Under the pieces are notes generated by a model. It did not search any database. It was not told the origin of the DNA and saw only the letters and a list, made by a program, of their open reading frames with translations. A program made the translations under genes and the position numbers. From contig JAFTEL010000139.1 of the NCBI GenBank assembly GCA_017453685.1, positions 1 through 49,648 of the forward strand: a stretch of 49,648 nt of DNA, written 5' to 3'. The stretch's first letter is position 1, and every line of letters starts with the position of its first letter. Positions 1 to 6,617 of this stretch are shown piece after piece. The stretch comes from Clostridia bacterium (GTDB taxonomy: Bacteria; Bacillota; Clostridia; Oscillospirales; Acutalibacteraceae).

Positions 1-618
1 GAGCCGATCGCGCAGGATATTTTCAGCGTGAAGGATTACTGCGAATACATCATCACCAACGGCAATGACCCGGCTTACGCGCCTTACGTGAAGCTCGCGA
101 CCGCCATGCTGGAATACTGCCAGGCGGCGAACGCTTACTTCGATTACATTCCGGTGAATTTCGCCGAAACCACGAACGCGCAGGCAGCCGTCGGCACGGC
201 GAGCGGCCTCAACAGCACCCTGACGCTGGACGAAAACGCGAGAACCTATTTCAAAACCGCGTCCTACATGGCGCTGACCGTGCCGGAATACCGCTTCTAC
301 GTCCAACCCGGCAGTCTGACCGAGGCCGAAGCCGCGGCGCTCAACAGCAAGATCACCGTGAACGGCCCGAAAGGCGTAAAGGCTCAGTTTGTCAAGAACA
401 CTGACAAAGGCGACGCCATCCTGCTCGAAGTGACCGGCATCGACGTGGAGCACATGGACGAAGCCGTCACCATTGAGATCGACGGAATCGGCACCATCAA
501 GTTCTGCGGCAACGACTTTGCCCGCCTGCTCGCGAAGAACGCCGCCACCGCCGTCCTCGGCGCAGCGCTGTATAACTACGGCGTGGAAGCCAAGGCCTGC
601 TTCGGCAACAACGGTTAA
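1..618 (+). CDS. C-terminal part of a probable large cell-surface protein (5' partial)
   Basis: The reading frame is open from the first base of the window, so the start lies upstream; a GTG at 28 is internal. About 205 residues are visible. The segment has Tyr/Ala-rich helical stretches (ATAMLEYCQAANAYFDY) and ends in ALYNYGVEAKACFG. This tail style is common at the C-termini of large secreted or surface proteins of gut Firmicutes, where the wording 'YA.ALCNYG.AAQ.YF' recurs. No catalytic motif, LPXTG signal or dockerin is visible, so enzymatic function cannot be assigned. A 50-residue peptide gene follows 14 bases downstream with its own ribosome site, followed by a terminator, so the two are probably co-transcribed. 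Surface location is inferred from the tail style only. Confidence 0.75.
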   Translation, partial: EPIAQDIFSVKDYCEYIITNGNDPAYAPYVKLATAMLEYCQAANAYFDYIPVNFAETTNAQAAVGTASGLNSTLTLDENARTYFKTASYMALTVPEYRFYVQPGSLTEAEAAALNSKITVNGPKGVKAQFVKNTDKGDAILLEVTGIDVEHMDEAVTIEIDGIGTIKFCGNDFARLLAKNAATAVLGAALYNYGVEAKACFGNNG

Positions 619-632
619 GGAGGTAGCACACA

Positions 633-785
633 ATGAAAAAAGCATACGAAACCCCCGTTCTGACGGCGGAAGAATTCGACCTCGTTGACGTCATCGCCGC
701 GTCCACGCCCGATGACCCGCAGAGTCCCACCCCGGAGGTCGACCCCAGAAACAGCACTTTTGAAGGCCCTGAAATGGAAATCTGA
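633..785 (+). CDS. Small acidic peptide, 50 aa, function unknown
   Basis: ATG at 633 is preceded by a strong AAGGAGG at 617-623. The product starts MKKAYETPVLTAEEFDLVDV and ends in an Asp/Glu/Pro-rich tail. It has no signal peptide, membrane segment or cysteine. Peptides of about 50 residues with the pattern MKK.YE.P.L...E....DVI..S are frequent in Firmicutes and Bacteroidetes genomes, often beside exported proteins or RiPP-like genes, but I know of no established function. The gene follows the surface-protein gene by 14 bases and is followed by an intrinsic terminator, so it is the last gene of that transcript. No modification enzyme is visible in the window, so calling it a RiPP precursor would be speculation. 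The good ribosome site and the recurring N-terminal pattern argue that it is a real gene. Confidence 0.7.
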   Translation: MKKAYETPVLTAEEFDLVDVIAASTPDDPQSPTPEVDPRNSTFEGPEMEI

Positions 786-803
786 GTAAATCCCATGAAC
801 AGC

Positions 804-842
804 CGCCCCGACAGGAGCAAACCGCTTCTGCCGGGGCGATTT
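804..842 (+). terminator. Intrinsic terminator after the small peptide gene
   Basis: CGCCCCG (804-810) pairs with CGGGGCG (832-838). An inner stem CAGGAGC/GCTTCTG is separated by one mismatch, and the hairpin is followed by ATTTTA. It ends the surface-protein/peptide transcript. Confidence 0.75.
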
Positions 843-984
843 TATGTCTGGTCAGCGTTATCGCGACTGTAAACCGACGAGAAATTGACTGTCCGCAGTT
901 CGTGTCCCTCACAATTACAATGCCCTCGAACCGGGTTTCCAACAATTAAAGTGTCCGGTTTCTGGGGTACATTTTACATAAAAA

Positions 985-1222
985 ACTTCTCGGTAACAAT
1001 TACCCATTTCGGTAACGATTATACCATCTCGGTAACAATTTACCCATCTTGTGAAACTTTTTACAACATCTCGGTAATAATTTACCCATCTCGTGAAACT
1101 TTTTACACCATCTCGTGAAACTTTTTACCCCCATCTTGTGTAACGATTTCCTTCCTATCTTGTGTAACGATTATCGGGCATTTCGGAAACGATTACCACC
1201 CATCTCGGTAACGATTATTTTT
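985..1222. repeat. Degenerate tandem array of 11 units, 19-25 bp each
   Basis: Reading from 985, units begin near 987, 1004, 1024, 1044, 1067, 1086, 1108, 1131, 1154, 1179 and 1200. Two unit types alternate: type A reads CATCTCGGTAACAATTTAC and type B reads CATCTCGTGAAACTTTTTAC, with intermediates such as CATCTTGTGTAACGATT. The unit length is not constant and there are no unique spacers, so this is not a CRISPR. Multi-copy short repeats of this kind occur at the ends of some IS21-like elements, and a remnant end is my best guess. The phrase GGTAACAATTACC is a near palindrome that could bind a protein dimer. Confidence 0.7.
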
Positions 1223-1255
1223 CAGGAAAATCGGCACTATTATTCCAAATACGCA

Positions 1256-1295
1256 AATAACCGAACCGGCAGAGCGGTTTGCCGGTTCGGTTATT
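1256..1295. terminator. Long perfect hairpin, possible bidirectional or backup terminator
   Basis: AATAACCGAACCGGCA (1256-1271) pairs perfectly with its complement at 1280-1295 around an 8-base loop. The T-tract on either side is poor, so terminator activity is uncertain. It could also be the stem end of a lost element. Confidence 0.45.
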
Positions 1296-1366
1296 CTCTG
1301 TAATAGTTCGTGAAAAGTCACGAACCACGCAGGCTCAAGGGATTTTTTCAGCAGGGGGGTGCAAAA

Positions 1367-1405
1367 AATCAGGACTCCGATTGTATCAAAATCAGAGTCC
1401 TGATA
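1367..1405 (-). terminator. Intrinsic terminator of the Gly-Arg-His-Gln tRNA operon
   Basis: On the minus strand the stem ATCAGGACTCTGATT pairs with AATCGGAGTCCTGAT with one mismatch, followed by TTTTTTGC. It lies directly after the tRNA-Gln CCA end. Confidence 0.8.
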
Positions 1406-1480
1406 TGGCTGGGATGGCTGGATTTGAACCAGCGGATGCGGGAGTCAAAGTCCCGTGCCTTACCCCTTGGCTACACCCCA
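1406..1480 (-). tRNA. tRNA-Gln (TTG)
   Basis: Cloverleaf read on the minus strand: acceptor TGGGGTG/CATCCCA, discriminator G, encoded CCA (1406-1408), and anticodon loop CTTTGAC giving TTG. It is the last gene of a four-tRNA operon, and the terminator follows immediately. Confidence 0.95.
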
Positions 1481-1544
1481 ATATATTCTGTTTTCTCATA
1501 AAAAACGCACAAAGCCGTGTGGACTTTGTGCTGTATTTGTAAAA

Positions 1545-1622
1545 TGGGGTGGATAGTGGGAGTCGAACCCACGACCTCCAGGGCCACAACCTGGCACTCT
1601 AACCAACTGAGCTATATCCACC
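1545..1622 (-). tRNA. tRNA-His (GTG)
   Basis: Acceptor GTGGATA/TATCCAC with the diagnostic extra G(-1) at 1622 opposite discriminator C (1548). The anticodon loop TTGTGGC gives GTG, and CCA is encoded at 1545-1547. The G(-1):C73 pair confirms histidine identity. Confidence 0.95.
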
Positions 1623-1625
1623 ATA

Positions 1626-1702
<77 letters not shown>

Positions 1703-1720
1703 ATTGCTGTCAAAGGAGAA

Positions 1721-1794
1721 TGGAGCGGGTGATGGGAATCGAACCCACGCGACCAGCTTGGAAGGCTGGTATTCTACCATTGAACTACACCCGC
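1721..1794 (-). tRNA. tRNA-Gly (TCC)
   Basis: Acceptor GCGGGTG/CACCCGC, discriminator T, anticodon loop CTTCCAA giving TCC, and CCA encoded at 1721-1723. It is the first gene of the operon, about 20 bases downstream of the promoter -10 box. Confidence 0.95.
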
Positions 1795-1813
1795 ACGGGT
1801 GACAACATAGGGA

Positions 1814-1842
1814 ATTTTAGCAAAAAACCCCCATGTTGTCAA
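1814..1842 (-). promoter_or_regulatory. Sigma-A promoter of the tRNA-Gly-Arg-His-Gln operon
   Basis: On the minus strand TTGACA (1842-1837) and TAAAAT (1819-1814) are separated by exactly 17 bases. The promoter sits inside an inverted repeat, TGACAACAT (1800-1808) and ATGTTGTCA (1833-1841), just past the proA stop codon. Confidence 0.85.
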
Positions 1843-1875
1843 GTGTTTTTTCTCAACTTTTTCATTATAAAAATG

Positions 1876-3120
1876 TTATCTGATTTGCCCGTTGCCGCGA
1901 ATGACGAACTTGTTCGTTGTCAGCTCCGGCAACCCGATGGGACCCCTTGCGTGCAGCTTTTGTGTGGAAATACCGATTTCCGCGCCGAAGCCGAATTCGC
2001 CGCCGTCGGTGAAGCGCGTGCTGGCGTTGACGTAGACCGCCGAGGAGTTGACGCGGGCGGTGAACTGCTGCGCGCTTTGGTAGTCGTTCGTCACGATCGC
2101 TTCGCTATGTCCTGTGGAGTAGCGGTTGACGTGATCGATGGCTTCGTCAAGGCTGTCCACGACTTTGACGGACATTTTGTAATCGAGATACTCCCGACCC
2201 CAGTCGTCTTCTGTCGCGGGCTCAATTTTCAGGATGCCGCAGGCGGTTTCGTCGCCGTACAGAATAACGTTCTTTTCATCCAGCGCCGCCTTGACCTTCG
2301 GCAGCACGCTCGCGGCGATATCTTTATGAACCACAAGGCTTTCCGCCGCGTTGCACACCGAGGGGCGGGAGGTCTTGGCGTTGTAGACGATCTTCACCGC
2401 CATATCTTCATCGGCGGTCTTGTCAATATAAACGTGGCAGTTGCCCACACCCGTCTGGATGACCGGCACGGTCGCGTCGGCGACCACGCGGTTGATGAGA
2501 CCGGCGCCGCCGCGCGGGATCAGCACGTCGATATATTCATTCAGCCGCATCATGTCGCCCGCGGCTTCGTGCGAGGTGTCTTCCACCAACTGGATGCAGT
2601 CCTGCGGCATACCGACGGAGGCGATCGCCTTGCGCATGATATCGGCAAGAGCCTTATTGGAATGGATGGCTTCCTTGCCGCCGCGCAGAATCACGGCGTT
2701 GCCCGATTTGAGACAGAGCGCCGCCGCATCGACCGTGACGTTCGGTCTGGCTTCATAGATCATGCCGATGGTGCCCAGCGGCACGCGCACGCTTTCGATC
2801 ATCAGCCCGTTCGGGCGCACGGAACCTTTTTCCACCACGCCGACGGGATCGGGCAGGGCGATCACTTCGCGCACGCCGTTCGCGATGCCGCGAATACGGT
2901 CTTCGCTCAGCGCCAGCCGGTCGAGAAGTGATTGGCTCATGCCGCTGTTTCTGCCGTTTGCCAGATCAAGGTCGTTGGCGGCCTGAATGGCTGCGATATT
3001 CGCTTCCAGTGCGTCGGCGATCGCGGCAAGCGCCTTGTTTTTGTCGGCGGAAGAAGCCGCTGCCAAAATATCGCGAACCTGTTTCGCGTTTTTGCCGAGT
3101 GTTACGATGTAATCCGTCAT
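1876..3120 (-). CDS. proA: Glutamate-5-semialdehyde dehydrogenase (gamma-glutamyl phosphate reductase)
   Basis: Second step of proline synthesis: NADPH-dependent reduction of gamma-glutamyl phosphate to glutamate-5-semialdehyde in the cytoplasm. The 414-residue length is normal for ProA. The aldehyde-dehydrogenase fold is recognisable from PLGTIGMIYEARPNVT, the nucleotide-side IPRGGAGLINRVV and the catalytic-cysteine segment RPSVCNAAESL. ATG at 3120 has AAGGAG seven bases upstream, placed in the last codons of proB. Four bases separate the two genes, so translation is probably coupled. It is the last gene of the operon with the deacetylase-like gene and proB. The tRNA promoter starts about 35 bases past its stop, so read-through into the tRNAs is possible. 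Confidence 0.96.
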   Translation of the reverse strand: MTDYIVTLGKNAKQVRDILAAASSADKNKALAAIADALEANIAAIQAANDLDLANGRNSGMSQSLLDRLALSEDRIRGIANGVREVIALPDPVGVVEKGSVRPNGLMIESVRVPLGTIGMIYEARPNVTVDAAALCLKSGNAVILRGGKEAIHSNKALADIMRKAIASVGMPQDCIQLVEDTSHEAAGDMMRLNEYIDVLIPRGGAGLINRVVADATVPVIQTGVGNCHVYIDKTADEDMAVKIVYNAKTSRPSVCNAAESLVVHKDIAASVLPKVKAALDEKNVILYGDETACGILKIEPATEDDWGREYLDYKMSVKVVDSLDEAIDHVNRYSTGHSEAIVTNDYQSAQQFTARVNSSAVYVNASTRFTDGGEFGFGAEIGISTQKLHARGPIGLPELTTNKFVIRGNGQIR

Positions 3121-3124
3121 TATG

Positions 3125-3904
3125 TTACTCCTTCGCGCAGAAATGGGTGCCGATCTGATGCCCCTCCACCAAACGGTAGATGTCGTCCGGATTGGCGCCG
3201 TTGATGATGTAGGTGTCGATGCCGACGTCCGTGGCGTCCTTCGCGGCGGCGAGCTTGGTGACCATGCCGCCGGTGCCGCGGTTCGAGCCGCTGCCGCCCG
3301 CCAGCTCCATCACTTCGCTCGTGATCTCTTTCACCACGGGCAGCAGCCGCGCGTCCGCAAATTCCGTCGGATTCTTGTCAAACAGGCCGTCGGTATCGGT
3401 GAGGATGATTAGCTTGTCTGCTTCGATCAATTTGGCGACCTGCGCGGAAAGGCTGTCATTATCGCCGTAGACGATCTCATCCACCGCCACAGAATCGTTT
3501 TCATTGATGATCGGGATCGCGCCGTAGAGGAAGAGATTCTCAAACGCGTTGACCAGATTGGTGCGGCGCTCGTCATTTTCGATGTCACTCTTGGTGATGA
3601 GCAATTGACCGACCGTGCAGCCATATTCGCTGAAAAACTTGTCGTACATGAACATCAGTTCGCACTGACCCACGCAGGCGGCTGCCTGACGTCCCGGCGT
3701 GCTGCTGGGGCGCACCTTCAGCCCCAGTTTGCCTGCGCCCACACTGATGGCGCCGGAGGTGACAAGGGCGATCTCGCACCCGCTGTTGTGCAGATCGGCC
3801 AGCGTGCGAACTAAGCTTTGCAGGCGGCGCAGATTCACTTTGCCGGTGGAATAGGTGAGGGTAGAGGTCCCCACTTTAAAAACGAAGCGGTTTCGTTCAG
3901 ACAT
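3125..3904 (-). CDS. proB: Glutamate 5-kinase, short form without PUA domain
   Basis: First and normally feedback-inhibited step of proline synthesis: ATP-dependent phosphorylation of glutamate. The amino-acid kinase domain is complete: FKVGTSTL at the N-terminus (phosphate-binding Lys and Gly), LVTSGAISVG, the glutamate-site segment NENDSVAVDE and the nucleotide-site LTDTDGLF. At 259 residues it stops after the kinase domain, while E. coli-type ProB is about 367 residues with a C-terminal PUA domain. The PUA-less form is also found in other Clostridia, so this is not read as a truncation. ATG 3904 has AAAGGAAG about ten bases upstream. It is 23 bases downstream of the deacetylase-like gene and 4 bases upstream of proA. 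Confidence 0.95.
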   Translation of the reverse strand: MSERNRFVFKVGTSTLTYSTGKVNLRRLQSLVRTLADLHNSGCEIALVTSGAISVGAGKLGLKVRPSSTPGRQAAACVGQCELMFMYDKFFSEYGCTVGQLLITKSDIENDERRTNLVNAFENLFLYGAIPIINENDSVAVDEIVYGDNDSLSAQVAKLIEADKLIILTDTDGLFDKNPTEFADARLLPVVKEITSEVMELAGGSGSNRGTGGMVTKLAAAKDATDVGIDTYIINGANPDDIYRLVEGHQIGTHFCAKE

Positions 3905-3927
3905 GGTTCCGTGGACTTCCTTTCGCC

Positions 3928-4803
3928 TTAATTCTTTCTCATTTTCACAAGATCGCGGTAGCTGATGAGCTTCACGCCCTTGGAAAGCAAATATTTTTCG
4001 GTTTCGGGGTCTTTCAGCAGGTTATATTCCCACACTCTGTCCTGCCATCTGGCGGTGATGGATTTGAGTTCTTCACATTCGACGGACGGATGCACGTAGG
4101 TCTCGGTGACGCCGTCGGGGATATCGGTCCAGATCTTGAGAATGCGCTCGCGGTAGGCTTCGTAGCTGTCGCGCATGCCGGGCACGTCCCAATCCGGGAA
4201 GATCATGTAATCCGGCAAAATCACGTGGTATTTTTTGCTCCACATTTTGGAAAAGATCGGAAGCAGACGGAAAACGGCATAGGGCACGCCGTTCGGGCAA
4301 AGGCGGCGGTCGGTTTTCAGGAACATCCGGTAGGGGAGGTCATAGTGACCGCAAACCTTGAGGGCAAGCTTGAGCATGCCGAAACGACCCGTGTAATGCC
4401 CGTAGAGCGAACCCATGTGGTTGTCGGCGTGAGAGGGCTTCATGCCCATGGCGAGCGCTTTGTCGATCTGCGCGTGCAGCTCTTTTTCAACCTCGTCGTA
4501 TTTGACGTTTTTCTCAACGATGTCGCTCTCTTTCCACATATAGCCGGTGTCCGGCTCCTCCAAGCTCTTGCCGCGGGTCATGGAAGGCCAGCGGTAAGTG
4601 CCCCATTCGCTGGTGAGCGTCAAATGGATGCCGATGGCATACTGCGGATTTTCGATGGAGAAGCGCACGGCGTCTTCCGCGGCGGGGCAGGGCATCATGA
4701 TGGTGGAAGAAAGCAGACGACCGCTGCGGAACAAATCAAAGACCGCTTCGTTCGCGGCGTTGCACATGCCGAAGTCATCGGCGTTGACGATCAAATATTT
4801 CAT
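3928..4803 (-). CDS. ChbG/YdjC-family carbohydrate deacetylase
   Basis: The family is metal-dependent hydrolases that remove acetyl groups from diacetylchitobiose-like sugars. The 291-residue protein shows the family marks in order: NADDFG at residues 7-12 (metal-binding Asp pair), GIHLTL with His60, and SHADNHMG with His125 and His129. There is no signal peptide, so it should act in the cytoplasm on imported or recycled sugars. It is the first gene of an operon with proB and proA, an unusual partner for proline synthesis. The promoter region holds a -10 box (4832-4837) and a perfect inverted repeat where the -35 box should be (4842-4865), which suggests repressor control. The exact substrate cannot be read from the sequence. 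Confidence 0.88.
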   Translation of the reverse strand: MKYLIVNADDFGMCNAANEAVFDLFRSGRLLSSTIMMPCPAAEDAVRFSIENPQYAIGIHLTLTSEWGTYRWPSMTRGKSLEEPDTGYMWKESDIVEKNVKYDEVEKELHAQIDKALAMGMKPSHADNHMGSLYGHYTGRFGMLKLALKVCGHYDLPYRMFLKTDRRLCPNGVPYAVFRLLPIFSKMWSKKYHVILPDYMIFPDWDVPGMRDSYEAYRERILKIWTDIPDGVTETYVHPSVECEELKSITARWQDRVWEYNLLKDPETEKYLLSKGVKLISYRDLVKMRKN

Positions 4804-4831
4804 AAAGGTACGTCCCTCTCATTTTTTCCCG

Positions 4832-4837
4832 ATTATA
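4832..4837 (-). promoter_or_regulatory. -10 box of the deacetylase-proB-proA operon
   Basis: TATAAT on the minus strand, about 30 bases before the ATG at 4803. No good -35 hexamer is seen; its place is taken by the inverted repeat at 4842-4865. Confidence 0.6.
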
Positions 4838-4841
4838 GCAC

Positions 4842-4865
4842 ATCTGTTTCATAAAAGAAACAGAT
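4842..4865. promoter_or_regulatory. Candidate operator: perfect 9-bp inverted repeat
   Basis: ATCTGTTTC (4842-4850), six-base spacer ATAAAA, then GAAACAGAT (4857-4865). It covers the expected -35 position of the minus-strand operon and lies about 40 bases upstream of the malQ -35 box. It lacks a GC-rich stem and lies between divergent promoters, so an operator is more likely than a terminator. Confidence 0.5.
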
Positions 4866-4903
4866 TGAATGATTTTTTACATTTTGTTCAGCAATGTTTT
4901 TCC

Positions 4904-4931
4904 TTGCATTTGATCGACATAATGCTATAAT
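4904..4931 (+). promoter_or_regulatory. Promoter of malQ
   Basis: TTGCAT (4904-4909), 16-base spacer, TATAAT (4926-4931). The start codon lies about 25-30 bases downstream. Confidence 0.7.
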
Positions 4932-4954
4932 GATAGCATAAGATAAGGGAAGGT

Positions 4955-6409
4955 GTGTTGGCGTTGCAAAGAGCTTCGGGCGTATTGCTCCATATTTCCT
5001 CGCTTTACGGCGATTATTCCTCCGGCAGCTTCGGTGAGGCGGCGATCGAGTTTATTGATTTTCTGGTCGAATGCGGTTTTACCTATTGGCAGGTTTTGCC
5101 CTTTTGCGTGACGGAAGAGTGTAATTCGCCCTATAAATCCTACGGCGCGTTCAGCGGCAACCCGTTCTTTGTCGATCTGCCTACTCTTTATAAAGAAGGT
5201 CTGCTGACAAAGGAAGAGTTGGATTCCGCCAGACAGAAAACGCCGTACTACTGCGAATTCGATGTGCTTCAAGCGTCAAGAATGTCGCTGCTAAAGAAAG
5301 CGAAAGACCGTTTCACCGACAACGAAGCGCTTGACGCGTTCTTTGACAAGAATCCGCATATCGCCTCATTCTGCCGCTTTATGGCGCTGAAAAAAGCCAA
5401 TCACGGCGCCGCGCTCAACGAAAGAACAGTCGACTTTCCCGACGCTCAGGAAGAGGCGCTCTGGCGGTTCGTGGAATATCAATTCTTCAAACAGTGGAAA
5501 AAGATCAAGGAATACGCCAATGAAAAAGGGATCCGGATCATCGGCGATATCCCCATCTACGTGTCGCTCGATTCCTCCGATGTGGAAGAAAACAAAAGCG
5601 ACTTCCTTGTCGGCGACGATTACGCTCCCTCGTCGGTGGCGGGCGTTCCGCCCGATTATTTCAGCGAGGACGGTCAGCTCTGGGGCAATCCGCTGTATGA
5701 CTGGGAACACATGGAACAGAACGATTTCTCGTGGTGGCGCGACCGTCTTGCCTTTGAAAATATGCTGTTCGACGGCATCCGCATCGACCATTTCCGCGGC
5801 ATTGAATCGTATTATTCCATTCCCGCCACGGAGGCGACCGCGAAGAACGGCAAGTGGGTCAAAGGCCCAGGTATGAAATTCGTGAAGGTCATTCGGGAAA
5901 TGTGCCGCGACAAACTGGTCATCGCCGAGGACTTGGGCGACATCACGCCGGCGGTCTACGAGCTGCTGCGTGAAAGCGGTCTGCCCGGCATGCGCGTTCT
6001 GCAATTCGCCTTCTTGGGCGATAACGATTCGCCTCACCGCCCGCACAACTACGTCAACAACTGCGTCGCCTACACCGGCACGCACGACAACAACACGCTC
6101 CTCGGCTACGTCTGGGAGCTGGACGACGCGACCCGCAAAGAGCTGCTGGAATACTTCGGCTACACCGGCGCGAACTGGGACGCCTGTTACGACACCATCC
6201 TGCGCGGTATGTTCGCGTCCTCCGCTGGGCTGCTGATCCTGCCCATTCAGGATTTGCTGCTCTATGGCTCCGATACCCGCTTCAACAAGCCCGGCACCAC
6301 CGAGGACAACTGGAATTACCGCATCACAAAAGAACAGCTGCTCTCCATCGACAGGAAAAAGTTCCGCCGCTGGAATCAGCTCTACGCCAGAATTCCATCC
6401 GCGAATTAA
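4955..6409 (+). CDS. malQ: 4-alpha-glucanotransferase (amylomaltase, GH77)
   Basis: Transfers alpha-1,4-glucan segments between maltodextrins in the cytoplasm, feeding maltose and glycogen metabolism. About 484 residues, normal for the family. The N-terminus reads QRASGVLLHISSL. The three catalytic acids are visible: Asp278 in GIRIDHFRG (nucleophile), Glu325 in IAEDLG (acid/base) and Asp378 in YTGTHDNNT. The start is uncertain: GTG 4955 is close to AAGGGA, while TTG 4964 would begin at the family's usual M-(K/Q)-R-x-S-G with GAAGG ten bases upstream. The gene stands alone with its own promoter, divergent from the deacetylase operon. No glycogen genes or maltose transporter are adjacent. Confidence 0.95.
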   Translation: MLALQRASGVLLHISSLYGDYSSGSFGEAAIEFIDFLVECGFTYWQVLPFCVTEECNSPYKSYGAFSGNPFFVDLPTLYKEGLLTKEELDSARQKTPYYCEFDVLQASRMSLLKKAKDRFTDNEALDAFFDKNPHIASFCRFMALKKANHGAALNERTVDFPDAQEEALWRFVEYQFFKQWKKIKEYANEKGIRIIGDIPIYVSLDSSDVEENKSDFLVGDDYAPSSVAGVPPDYFSEDGQLWGNPLYDWEHMEQNDFSWWRDRLAFENMLFDGIRIDHFRGIESYYSIPATEATAKNGKWVKGPGMKFVKVIREMCRDKLVIAEDLGDITPAVYELLRESGLPGMRVLQFAFLGDNDSPHRPHNYVNNCVAYTGTHDNNTLLGYVWELDDATRKELLEYFGYTGANWDACYDTILRGMFASSAGLLILPIQDLLLYGSDTRFNKPGTTEDNWNYRITKEQLLSIDRKKFRRWNQLYARIPSAN

Positions 6410-6470
6410 CAGATCTGTTTACGGGTGGGTTTCATTCTGTGATACGAACACACAGATATGCCTCCTGTTC

Positions 6471-6499
6471 TTGACACATATTACCATTGCTGTTAAAAT
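6471..6499 (+). promoter_or_regulatory. Promoter of the CotH-VTC-DUF4956 operon
   Basis: TTGACA (6471-6476), exactly 17 bases, TAAAAT (6494-6499). A leader of about 110 bases precedes the first ATG at 6618; no riboswitch-like fold is obvious in it. Confidence 0.8.
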
Positions 6500-6617
6500 G
6501 TCGATAGGAAATCAGTCTCATATGCCCCCGAATCCACGGTGAACTCAAAAAGCTTTTCAATAATCTTTCACCGAAGATCATCGGACACTCAAGCTACCAA
6601 AAACAGAGGAAACAACC

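Larger units (their letters stand above)
843..1405. other. Non-coding interval between surface-protein transcript and tRNA operon
   Basis: No convincing gene is present; the short frames here lack ribosome sites and are built from repeats. The interval holds a decayed tandem array (985-1222), a 16-bp perfect hairpin (1256-1295) and the terminator of the minus-strand tRNA operon (1367-1405). The stretch 885-984 contains GTGTCC-type words (905-910 and 953-958). It could be the outer edge of an old mobile element, but no transposase remnant is visible. Confidence 0.6.

Noticed and set aside
985..1222. CRISPR array
   Set aside because: Units vary in length and sequence, there are no unique spacers of fixed size, and no cas genes are in the window.
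3125..3904. proB as a truncated pseudogene
   Set aside because: The kinase domain is complete and the PUA-less short form is also found in other Clostridia; the frame and ribosome site are intact.
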